Positions 39,983-49,200 of a stretch of 64,000 bases of DNA are shown in pieces. The notes beneath the pieces were generated by a model. The model was not told the origin of the DNA, did not search any database, and saw nothing but the letters and a program-made list of their open reading frames with translations. Positions within the stretch are counted from its first letter, which is position 1, and the number at the start of each line of letters is the position of its first letter. This DNA is from Amblyomma americanum. Its lineage: Eukaryota > Arthropoda > Arachnida > Ixodida > Ixodidae. Location: the NCBI RefSeq assembly GCF_052857255.1, contig NW_027526685.1, positions 1 to 64,000 of the forward strand. The letters run 5' to 3'. Both the position numbers and the translations under genes were made by a program.

Positions 39983-39985
39983 CTA
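39983..39985 (-). other. Single TAG stop separating ORF1 and ORF2 in one frame
   Basis: The context in the sense strand is ATA CCA TAG CGG TTA. The codon grid of ORF1 continues unchanged through 39982-39887 into ORF2 (97 bases from the TAG's last base to the first base of the ATG, leaving exactly 32 codons). A CGG directly after the stop resembles one class of leaky termination context, best described for UGA. Readthrough is a hypothesis. A TGG or CAG sense codon mutated to TAG is the alternative. Confidence 0.75.
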
Positions 39986-42052
39986 TGGTATCTCTTTAAC
40001 CATCTGCGATGAGATATCGTACATGTAACGCTTAGCTCCTATGTGCAATGTCTTGTAGCGAAGTGAAAATTTAGTTTTTTTGGCTTTGGCGAATGCTACA
40101 AGGTGGCTACGCGCGGTTTGGACGGAACGAGAGAAGTCTTCGCCGATGCTATAGGATGTGTTCTTTAGTTTCCGGGCATTTGAGAGAATATTGTCTTTAG
40201 TTTTGTAGGACGTGAATTTGGTTATTATTGGGCGGCAGCGGTGGTCAGAGTGGCGTCCAAGGCGATGTGCGCGTTCTATTTCTTTAGGGTCGATTGATAT
40301 GTTAAGGCGATCCTGGCAGTGACGAATGATGATTTCTTCAGCCTCAGCATATGTTTCGGCCGCATTAGTGTCTTCAAGGCCATAAAATATTAGATTATTC
40401 CGCCGCGATCGATTTTCGGCGTCGTCTAGGCGTGTTTCTAGTGCAGAGACTAAGCTGGCTGTCTGGGCGGCGTTAGTTCGGACAGTATCAAGGTCTGTTT
40501 GTAAGGTTTTTAGGGTTTGGTAGTGGTTCTCGAGATCAGTCATTCTTTCGTTCAGATTGGAGATGGTTTGGTTTGTCGTTAGTAGTTGGTTTTTTAGTTC
40601 ACCCACATCAGCGATGAGTTGAGATTGACTGGCTGAAATTTTTTGCAGCTCGGCAAGAATGGCGACAGAATCAGGATCGGGGTTGGTTTCAATATCACCG
40701 GATAAATACAACAGAAGAGAACGGGCAAAATCGGCAGCGATAGCACTCAGACACTGTGGGTTTGGTAGCTGCACTAAGAAGTAGTTACTAGTTTTCTTAG
40801 CGAACAGGCTGTATTGTTCACCAACCTGCATTGTCAGGAAGAGCGGATTAGTGGTCTTTGCCATGGCACAGCCACCAAGCCCACGAAGTGTCGTTGACGG
40901 ATGCAGCGGTTTTATAGTTGAAGATGATGATGTCGACTGTGATGGGGCGATCCAGGAGGCAGCGAGGGTTGGGCAGATCCGTGGCGGCGTGTCGACGGCA
41001 GCGGTGACGTTGACGCAGCCAGCCCCAAATCCGCCGCAGCCAAGATAAATCGGTAGGGATGACGAACCCGACTGCGCAGTCGTCAGGCCAGGCAGAAATG
41101 CGACGATGATCGTGACAAGCACCTGCATTGTCAGGAAGAGCGGATTAGTGGTCTTTGCCATGGCACAGCCACCAAGCCCACGAAGTGTCGTTGACGGATG
41201 CAGCGGTTTTATAGCTGAAGATGATGATGTCGACTGTGATGGGGCGATCCAGGAGGCAGCGAGGGTTGGGCAGATCCGTGGCGGCGTGTCGACGGCAGCG
41301 GTGACGTTGACGCAGCCAGCCCCAAATCCGCCGCAGCCAAGATAAATCGGTAGGGATGACGAACCCGACTGCGCAGTCGTCAGGCCAGGCAGAAATGCGA
41401 CGATGATCGTGACAAGCACCTGCATTGTCAGGAAGAGCGGATTAGTGGTCTTTGCCATGGCACAGCCACCAAGCCCACGAAGTGTCGTAGACGGATGCAG
41501 CGGTTTTATAGCTGAAGATGATGATGTCGACTGTGATGGGGCGATCCAGGAGGCAGCGAGGGTTGGGCAGATCCGTGGCGGCGTGTCGACGGCAGCGGTG
41601 ACGTTGACGCAGCCAGCCCCAAATCCGCCGCAGCCAAGATAAATCGGTAGGGATGACGAACCCGACTGCGCAGTCGTCAGGCCAGGCAGAAATGCGACGA
41701 TGATCGTGACAAGCACCTGCATTGTCAGGAAGAGCGGATTAGTGGTCTTTGCCATGGCACAGCCACCAAGCCCACGAAGTGTCGTTGACGGATGCAGCGG
41801 TTTTATAGCTGAAGATGATGATGTCGACTGTGATGGGGCGATCCAGGAGGCAGCGAGGGTTGGGCAGATCCGTGGCGGCGTGTCGACGGCAGCGGTGACG
41901 TTGACGCAGCCAGCCCCAAATCCGCCGCAGCCAAGATAAATCGGTAGGGATGACGAACCCGACTGCGCAGTCGTCAGGCCAGGCAGAAATGCGACGATGA
42001 TCGTGACAAGCACCTGCATTGTCAGGAAGAGCGGATTAGTGGTCTTTGCCAT
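39983..42052 (-). CDS. LINE ORF1 RNA-binding protein with repeated N-terminal extension
   Basis: The open frame is 689 residues. The last 293 residues (from ATG at 40864) form the core ORF1 protein. It has a unique N-terminus, a 2A-like peptide (core residues 50-64), a coiled coil (about 66-152, with heptad-like leucines), then NRSRRNNLIFYGL (151-163), which begins an RRM-like region similar to L1 ORF1 proteins, and a basic C-terminal domain (about 216-285). Such proteins coat the LINE RNA as a chaperone. Upstream, four in-frame 99-residue units each start MAKTTNPLFLTMQV with a hydrophobic stretch LVTIIVAFLPGL ending in TTAQ, like a signal peptide. All five ATGs share the strong context GCCATGG, so the real start is uncertain. 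The 40864 start gives the plain core protein and the 42052 start the full extension. The repeat copies may be non-coding promoter units that happen to be open. Confidence 0.85.
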   Translation of the reverse strand: MAKTTNPLFLTMQVLVTIIVAFLPGLTTAQSGSSSLPIYLGCGGFGAGCVNVTAAVDTPPRICPTLAASWIAPSQSTSSSSAIKPLHPSTTLRGLGGCAMAKTTNPLFLTMQVLVTIIVAFLPGLTTAQSGSSSLPIYLGCGGFGAGCVNVTAAVDTPPRICPTLAASWIAPSQSTSSSSAIKPLHPSTTLRGLGGCAMAKTTNPLFLTMQVLVTIIVAFLPGLTTAQSGSSSLPIYLGCGGFGAGCVNVTAAVDTPPRICPTLAASWIAPSQSTSSSSAIKPLHPSTTLRGLGGCAMAKTTNPLFLTMQVLVTIIVAFLPGLTTAQSGSSSLPIYLGCGGFGAGCVNVTAAVDTPPRICPTLAASWIAPSQSTSSSSTIKPLHPSTTLRGLGGCAMAKTTNPLFLTMQVGEQYSLFAKKTSNYFLVQLPNPQCLSAIAADFARSLLLYLSGDIETNPDPDSVAILAELQKISASQSQLIADVGELKNQLLTTNQTISNLNERMTDLENHYQTLKTLQTDLDTVRTNAAQTASLVSALETRLDDAENRSRRNNLIFYGLEDTNAAETYAEAEEIIIRHCQDRLNISIDPKEIERAHRLGRHSDHRCRPIITKFTSYKTKDNILSNARKLKNTSYSIGEDFSRSVQTARSHLVAFAKAKKTKFSLRYKTLHIGAKRYMYDISSQMVKEIP
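40673..40717 (-). other. Degenerate 2A-like ribosome-skipping peptide in ORF1
   Basis: The segment encodes LLLYLSGDIETNPDP. The canonical 2A motif is D(V/I)ExNPGP, with skipping between the last G and P. Here the invariant Gly is Asp (GAT, one base from GGT), so skipping should be lost. 2A-like sequences near the ORF1 N-terminus are known from CR1-type and other APE LINEs of animals and from L1Tc of trypanosomes. The upstream hydrophobic LLLYL run matches that class. Confidence 0.85.
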
Positions 42053-42070
42053 GGCACAGCCACCAAGCCC
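40825..42070 (-). repeat. 297-bp tandem repeat at the LINE 5' end (4 full units plus 58 bp)
   Basis: The units are 40825-41121, 41122-41418, 41419-41715 and 41716-42012, with a partial unit at 42013-42070. The length is exactly 99 codons, so every unit is in the ORF1 frame. Units are almost identical. Differences seen are TATAGTTGAAG in the first against TATAGCTGAAG elsewhere, and GTCGTAGACGG in the third against GTCGTTGACGG elsewhere. In sense, unit and unique sequence share ...ACAATGCAGGT and then diverge. The layout resembles the monomeric 5' promoters of some mammalian L1s. A promoter role is inferred. Confidence 0.93.
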
Positions 42071-42088
42071 ACTCGATGCTCGTTAATC
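42071..42088 (+). repeat. Target-site duplication, right (LINE 5' side)
   Basis: The second copy of ACTCGATGCTCGTTAATC directly follows the LINE's sense 5' end. Satellite then continues as it does after 30285. Two bases of overlap with the LINE repeat unit (AAGCCCAC) make the exact 5' end ambiguous by 2 bp. Confidence 0.92.
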
Positions 42089-42695
42089 GTGCTAGTTTCG
42101 ATCTAAAACGATGTATCCCGTTGTTTTGAGCCGGAATACAAGTTTTCGCGCAGTTCTGAGAGAAAAAGTTTACACCTTTTTCTCGTCTACTCTTCGACGA
42201 CTTGTAAAATCGATGCTCGTGAATCTTGCTAGTTTCGATCTAAAACGATGTATCCCGTTGTTTTGAGCCGGAATACAAGTTTTCGCGCAGTTCTGAGAGA
42301 AAAAGTTTACACCTTTCTCTCGTCTACTCTTCGACGACTTGTAGAATCGATGCTCGTGAATCTTGATAGTATCGCTCTAAAACGATGTATCCCGTTGTTT
42401 TGAGCCGGAATACAAGTTTTCGCGCAGTTCTGAGAGAAAATGTTTACACCTTTCTCTCGTCTACTCTTCGACGACTTGTTAAATCGATGCTCGTGAATTT
42501 TGCTACTTACGTTCTAAAACGATGTATATTGTTGTTTTGAGCCGGAATACAATTTTTCGCGCAGTTCTGCGAGAAAAAGTTTACACCTTACTCTCGTCTG
42601 CTCTTCAACGACTTGTAAAATCGATGCTCGTGAATCTTGCTAGTTTCAATCTAAAACGATGTATCCCGTTGTTTTGAGCTGGAATACAAGTTTTC
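42071..42695 (+). repeat. 137-bp satellite between the two LINEs
   Basis: About 4.6 monomers, matching 30268-30892 base for base as far as read. They include the TTTTGCTACTTACGTTC and GTTCTGCGAG variants. They separate the full-length LINE from the truncated one. Confidence 0.95.
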
Positions 42696-44516
42696 AGTTT
42701 CAGTTCAGTTTTCAGTTTTCAGTTTATTTCCCACAACAAGTACAGGGCATGTACGATGTGTGGGGAGGGTGACGGGATAAACGCTGCGTCAAGGGCAGAT
42801 TGACTGGCCCCGTCTCCCCGAACCACATTGCAGCAAACACGACAGTTTAGAAGGACATAAAATATATATGATGGGAAGAATAACAATGAACAAATGGAAA
42901 AATATACGAACAAGATAAGTGCAAAAACAGTGAATGAGTGCATAAGGTAAAAAATACATTCAAATCTAACAGTACAGGTTAGTTAATAATATCGAATAAT
43001 TTTTTCTTGGTTAGAACCAGCAGCTGCTCTGCCGTTAGCTTATATTTGTTAAGTGTAATAGGCAGCCTGTTTCGAAGCATCTGGAGACCGTAGTTAGTAC
43101 GTAATCGCGGAACATGCCAATGTTCATGGTGGCGGGTGGAGCGAGATGATATGTTAATCTGCAGGTTTGCAACGGCTCGTAATGTTGTTATATTTTTATG
43201 GATTTCAGATTTCAAAGATGCCAGCAACTGGCGCTCATAAAGCGTGGAAATTTTAGTAATCTTGTATTTAAGGAATAGGTCAGAAGTGTGGGCATTATAT
43301 GGAGAGTTTGAAATGGCTCTAACTGCATTTTTTTGTAATGTAACCAATCTATTTAGGGATTTCCTGGTGCCAGTACCCCAAACAAGATGACAATATAATA
43401 GATGAGGTGCAAAAAGCGTGTTATAAAGCATTAGTTTTTGGGAGACAGGTAAAAAATGTACTTTTCTCATTATACCTAATGCTTTGCACAGTATAGTTTG
43501 TATGTTTTCGGCGTGAAAATCCCATAGCATGTTTTCATCAAAAACGACACCCAGGGATTTTGCTGATGAAGAAAATTCTATTTCAGTATTATCGAACTTC
43601 AGTGGATTAATGCGAACATTTCTTTGTTTAGCTTGAAAGAGAACTGCTTTTGTTTTGGAACAGTTTATTTTTAGGTTATTAGCGCTTGACCATTTACATA
43701 GTTTTTCCAAGAATAGGTTGGCGGATTTGATAAGGTCATTTGCATTGCTTGCTGTAAAAAATGTACTGGTGCCGTCGGCGTATATAACATAATTTATGGT
43801 GCTATCTAGAGATACAAGGTCATTGATGTAAGCATTGAAAAACAGTGGGCCGAGAATACTCCCCTGAGGTACGCCATGCTTATTTTTTTGTAATGAGGAC
43901 ATTTCATTTCCTATACATATTGCTTGATGTCGATTTGTCAAGTAACTTTGAACCAAATTAAAATACCACGAACACCATAACAAGACAGTTTGTCTAGTAG
44001 GATATTATGATTGATTCTGTCAAAAGCCTTGGAGAAATCCACAAATAGTCCTAGTGTTAGTAGCTTCTTTTCAATTTTATCTAAAATTAATTCTTTTTGG
44101 TGAAGTAGAGCTGTCTCAGTAGATCTACTTGTCCGGAAGCCATATTGCGATGATGTAATAACAGAGTTAGCATCAAAGAAACCAGTGAGTCTTATAAAGA
44201 TGATTTTCTCGAGTGGTTTTGAAAATATTGGTAATATTGATATTGGCCTATAATTCCCTAAGTTATCATTTTCTCCACTTTTGTACACTACTGTCACTTT
44301 AGCAGTCTTAAGTTTCTCTGCAAATACACCGGTATACAAAACTAGGTTGTAAATATGGGTTAGGTATGGGGCAATAAGGTCAATGACAAAGCTAACCGGC
44401 TGCATTTTTATTCCATCTATATCCTCGCATTTGCTTCTCTTCAAAGCATGGAATAAATTCAGGACTTCACACTCGTCAGTAGGATTAAAAAAAAAACGGA
44501 ATGTTCTAATGGAATG
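42696..44516 (-). mobile_element. 5'-truncated CR1/L2-like LINE, copy B
   Basis: Same insertion as at 30893-32714, carried here by segmental duplication. It has the same 3' tail, the same 5' junction with the GGAATGTTC repeat, and the same satellite on both sides. The A run is 10 bases against 11. Independent insertion is ruled out by the identical junctions. Confidence 0.92.
42979..44496 (-). pseudogene. Reverse transcriptase remnant of LINE ORF2, frameshifted (copy B)
   Basis: Same RT remnant as copy A, with the same one-base frameshift near 43951 and the same YADG in place of YADD. It differs from copy A at three codons seen: it keeps TGG (W) before the frameshift, has ATA for ATG in the NRHQAxCIG stretch, and Leu for Val in QMxRNRLP. 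Shared defects mean the element was already dead when duplicated. The upstream frame has its first ATG at 44444, but coding similarity extends further upstream, to about 44496. Confidence 0.9.
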
Positions 44517-46262
44517 TTCGCGCAGTTCTGAGAGAAAAAGTTTACACCTTTCTCTCGTCTACTCTTCGACGACTTGTTAAATCGATGCTCGTGAATCATG
44601 CTACTTTCGATCTAAAACGATGTATCCCGTTGTTTTGAGCCGGAATACAATTTTTTCGCGCAGTTCTGAGAGAAAAAGTTTACACCTTTCTCTCGTCTAC
44701 TCTTCGACGACTTGTAAAATCGATGCTTGTGAATCTTGATAGTTTTGTTCTAAAACAATGAATCCCGTTGTTTTGAGACAGAATACGAGTTTTCGCGCAG
44801 TTCTGAGAGAAAACATTTACCTCTTTCTCTCGTCTACTCTTCGACGACTTGTAGAATCGATGCTCGTGAATCTTGACAGTATCGCTCTAAAACGATGTAT
44901 CCCGTTGTTTTGAGCCGGAATACAAGTTTTCGCGCAGTTCTGAGAGAAAAAGTTTACCTCTTTCTCTCGTCTACTCTTCGACGACTTGTAGAATCGATGC
45001 TCGTGAATCTTGACAGTATCGCTCTAAAACGATGTATCCCGTTGTTTTGAGCCGGAATACAAGTTTTCGCGCAGTTCTGAGAGAAAAAGTTTACATCTTT
45101 CTCTCGTCTACTCTTCGACGACTTGTAAAATCGATCCTCGTTAATCGTGCTAGTTTCAATCTAAAACGATGTATCCCGTTGTTTCGAGCCGGAATACAAG
45201 TTTTCGCGCAGTTCTGAGAGAAAAAGTTTACATCTTTCTCTCGTCTACTCTTCGACGACTTGTAGAATCGATGCTCGTGAATCTTGATAGTATCGCTCTA
45301 AAACGATGTATCCCGTTGTTTTGAGCCGGAATACAAGTTTTCGCGCAGTTCTGAGAGAAAAAGTTTACACCTTTCTCTCGTCTACTCTTCGACGACTTGT
45401 AAAATCGATGCTCGTGAATCTTGCTAGTTTCGATCTAAAACGATGTATCCCATTGTTTTGAGCCGGAATACAAGTTTTTCCGCAGTTCTGAGAGAAAAAG
45501 TTTACACCTTTCTCTCGTCTACTCTTCGACGACTTGTAAAATCGATGCTCGTGAATTTTGATAGTTTCGATCTAAAACGATGTATTCCGTTGTTTTGAGC
45601 CGGAATACAAGTTTTCGCGCAGTTCTGAGAGAAAAATTTACACCTTTCTCTCGTCTACTCTGCGACGACTTGTAAAATCGATGCTCGTGAATCTTGCTAG
45701 TTTCGATTTAAAACGATGTATCCCATTGTTTTGAGCCGGAATACAAGTTTTTCCGCAGTTCTGAGAGAAAAAGTTTACACCTTTCTCTCGTCTACTCTTC
45801 GACGACTTGTAAAATCGATGCTCGTGAATTTTGATAGTTTCGATCTAAAACGATGTATTCCGTTGTTTTGAGCCGGAATACAAGTTTTCGCGCAGTTCTG
45901 AGAGAAAAATTTACACCTTTCTCTCGTCTACTCTGCGACGACTTGTAAAATCGATGCTCGTGAATCTTGCTAGTTTCGATCTAAAACAATGTATCCCGTT
46001 GTTTTGAGGCGGAATACAAGTTTTCGCGCAGTTCTGAGAGAAAAAGTTTACATCTTTCTCTCGTCTACTCTTCGACGACTTGTAAAATCGATGTTCGTGA
46101 ATCTTGATAGTTTCGTTCTAAAACAATGTATCCCGTTGTTTTGAGACGGAATACGAGTTTTCGCGCAGTTCTGAGAGAAAACGTTTACATCTTTCTCTCG
46201 TCTACTCTTCGACGACTTGTAGATTCGATGCTCGTGAATCTTGACAGTATCGCTCTAAAACG

Positions 46263-49200
46263 ATGTATCCCGTTGTTTTGAGCCGGAATACAAGTTTTCG
46301 CGCAGTTCTGAGAGAAAAAGTTTACACCATTCTCTCGTCTACTCTTCGACGACTTGTAAAATCGATGCTCGTTAATCGTGCTAGTTTCGATCTAAAACGA
46401 TGTATCCCGTTGTTTCGAGCCGGAATACAAGTTTTAGCGCAGTTCTGAGAGAAAAAGTTTACACCTTTTTCTCGTCTACTTTTCGACGACTTGTAAAATC
46501 GATGCTCGCGAATCTTGCTAGTTTCGATCTAAAACGGTGTATCCCGTTGTTTTGAGCCGGAATACAAGTTTTCGCGCAGTTCTGAGAGAAAAAGTTTACA
46601 TCTTTCTCTCGTCTACTCTTCGACGACTTGTAAAATCGATGCTCGTTAATCGTGCTAGTTTCGATCTAAAACGATGTATCCCGTTGTTTCGAGCCGGAAT
46701 ACAAGTTTTAGCGCAGTTCTGAGAGAAAAAGTTTACACCTTTTTCTCGTCTACTTTTCGACGACTTGTAAAATCGATGCTCGCGAATCTTGCTAGTTTCG
46801 ATCTAAAACGGTGTATCCCGTTGTTTTGAGCCGGAATACAAGTTTTCGCGCAGTTCTGAGAGAAAAAGTTTACATCTTTCTCTCGTCTACTCTTCGACGA
46901 CTTGTAGAATCGATGCTCGTGAATCTTGATAGTATCGCTCTAAAACTATGTATCCCGTTGTTTTGAGCCGGAATACAAGTTTTCGCGCAGTTCTGAGAGA
47001 AAAAGTTTACACCTTTCTCTCGTCTACTCTTCGACGACTTGTAAAATCGATGCTCGTGAATCTTGCTAGTTTCGATCTAAAACGATGTATCGCATTGTTT
47101 TGAGCCGGAATACAAGTTTTTCCGCAATTCTGAGAGGAAAAGTTTACACCTTTCTCTCGTCTACTCTTCGACGACTTGTAAAATCGATGCTCGTGAATCT
47201 TGATAGTTTCGATCTAAAACGATGTATTCCGTTGTTTTGAGCCGGAATACAAGTTTTCGCGCAGTTCTGAGAGAAAAATTTACACCTTTCTCTCGTCTAC
47301 TCTGCGACGACTTGTAAAATCGATGCTCGTGAATCTTGCTAGTTTCGATCTAAAACAATGTATCCCGTTGTTTTGAGCCGGAATACAAGTTTTCGCGCAG
47401 TTCTGAGAGAAAAAGTTTACACCTTTCTCTCGTCTACTCTTCGACGACTTGTAAAATCGACGCTCGTGAATCTTGATAGTTTCGTTCTAAAACAATGTAT
47501 CCCGTTGTTTTGAGACGGAATACGAGTTTTCGCGCAGTTCTGAGAGAAAACGTTTACCCCTTTCTCTCGTCTACTCTTCGACGACTTGTATAATCGATGC
47601 TCGTTAATCTTGCTAATTTCGATCTAAAACGATGTATCCCGTTGTTTTGAGCCGGAATACAAGTTTTCGCGCAGTTCTGAGAGAAAAAGTTTACATCTTT
47701 CTCTCGTCTACTCTTCGACGACTTGTAGAATCGATGCTCGTGAATCTTGATAGTATCGCTCTAAAACGATGTATCCCGTTGTTTTGAGCCGGAATACAAG
47801 TTTTCGCGCAGTTCTGAGAGAAAAAGTTTACACCTTTCTCTCGTCTACTCTTCGACGACTTGTAAAATCGATGCTCGTGAATCTTGATAGTTTCGTACTA
47901 AAACAATGTATCCCGTTGTTTTGAGACGGAATACGAGTTTTCGCACAGTTATGAGAGAAAACGTTTACCACTTTCTCTCGTCTACTCTTCGACGACTTGT
48001 AAAATCGATGCTCGTGAATCTTGATAGTTTCGTACTAAAACAATGTATGCCGTTGTTTCGAGACGGAATACGAGTTTTCGCGCAGTTCTGAGAGAAAACG
48101 TTTACCCCTTTCTCTCGTCTACTCTTCGACGACTTGTAAAATCGATGCTCGTTAATCGTGCTAGTTTCGATCTAAAACGATGTATCCCGTTGTTTTGAGC
48201 CGGAATACAAGTTTTCGCGCAGTTCTGAGAGAAAAAGTTTACATCTTTCTCTCGTCTACTCTTCGACGACTTGTAAAATCGATGCTCGTGAATCTTGATA
48301 GTTTCGTTCTAAAACAATGTATCCCGTTGTTTTGAGACGGAATACGAGTTTTCGCGCAGTTCTGAGAGAAAACGTTTACCTCTTTCTCTCGTCTACTCTT
48401 CGACGACTTGTAGAATCGATGCTCGTGAATCTTGACAGTATCGCTCTAAAACGATGTATCCCGTTGTTTTGAGCCGGAATACAAGTTTTCGCGCAGTTCT
48501 GAGAGAAAAAGTTTACACCTTTCTCTCGTCTACTCTTCGACGACTTGTAAAATCGATGCTCGTGAATCTTGCTAGTTTCGATCTAAAACGATGTATCCCA
48601 TTGTTTTGAGCCGGAATACAAGTTTTTCCGCAGTTCTGAGAGAAAAAGTTTACACCTTTCTCTCGTCTACTCTTCGACGACTTGTAAAATCGATGCTCGT
48701 GAATTTTGATAGTTTCGATCTAAAACGATGTATTCCGTTGTTTTGAGCCGGAATACAAGTTTTCGCGCAGTTCTGAGAGAAAAATTTACACCTTTCTCTC
48801 GTCTACTCTGCGACGACTTGTAAAATCGATGCTCGTGAATCTTGCTAGTTTCGATCTAAAACAATGTATCCCGTTGTTTTGAGCCGGAATACAAGTTTTC
48901 GCGCAGTTCTGAGAGAAAAAGTTTACATCTTTCTCTCGTCTACTCTTCGACGACTTGTAAAATCGATGTTCGTGAATCTTGATAGTTTCGTTCTAAAACA
49001 ATGTATCCCGTTGTTTTGAGACGGAATACGAGTTTTCGCGCAGTTCTGAGAGAAAACGTTTACATCATTCTCTCGTCTACTCTTCGACGACTTGTAGATT
49101 CGATGCTCGTGAATCTTGACAGTATCGCTCTAAAACGATGTATCCCGTTGTTTTGAGCCGGAATACAAGTTTTCGCGCAGTTCTGAGAGAAAAAGTTTAC

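Larger units (their letters stand above)
37033..42070 (-). mobile_element. Full-length CR1/L2-like non-LTR retrotransposon
   Basis: A 5038-bp minus-strand LINE with both ends defined by a 16-18 bp target-site duplication. In sense order it has a 5' partial repeat unit starting GGGCTTGGTGG, four full 297-bp repeat units, ORF1, a single in-frame TAG, ORF2 (endonuclease and reverse transcriptase), a short 3' untranslated region with a hairpin, and an ATGAAA-type tail. ORF1 and ORF2 have no internal stops or frameshifts. It inserted into the satellite after the 6.75-kb-offset duplication, because the matching site in copy A is empty. Intact frames and clean flanks suggest a young, possibly mobilisation-competent copy. 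Assignment to CR1/L2 rather than another Jockey-group clade is by motif appearance and the tail, and needs a phylogeny. Confidence 0.93.
33957..44722. repeat. Segmental duplication, copy B (contains the full-length LINE)
   Basis: Second copy of the block at 27210-32922, with the 5.04-kb LINE inserted at 37033-42070. Outside that insertion the satellite order, the truncated LINE and its junctions match copy A closely. After 44722 the satellite switches to variants not seen in the left part of the window. Confidence 0.9.

Noticed and set aside
40673..40717. 2A motif as a sign of an endogenous virus
   Set aside because: The neighbouring coding regions are LINE ORF1, endonuclease and reverse transcriptase. 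2A-like motifs are known in such LINEs, and no viral protein is present.
40851..41939. Repeated 65-79 residue plus-strand frames over the 297-bp units
   Set aside because: They are antisense shadows of the in-frame ORF1 repeats. Their repetition follows the DNA repeat and is not independent evidence.
40825..42070. A captured host secreted-protein gene in the 297-bp repeats
   Set aside because: The hydrophobic leader is suggestive, but the units are confined to the LINE 5' end and there is no mature domain. A LINE 5' unit is the simpler reading.
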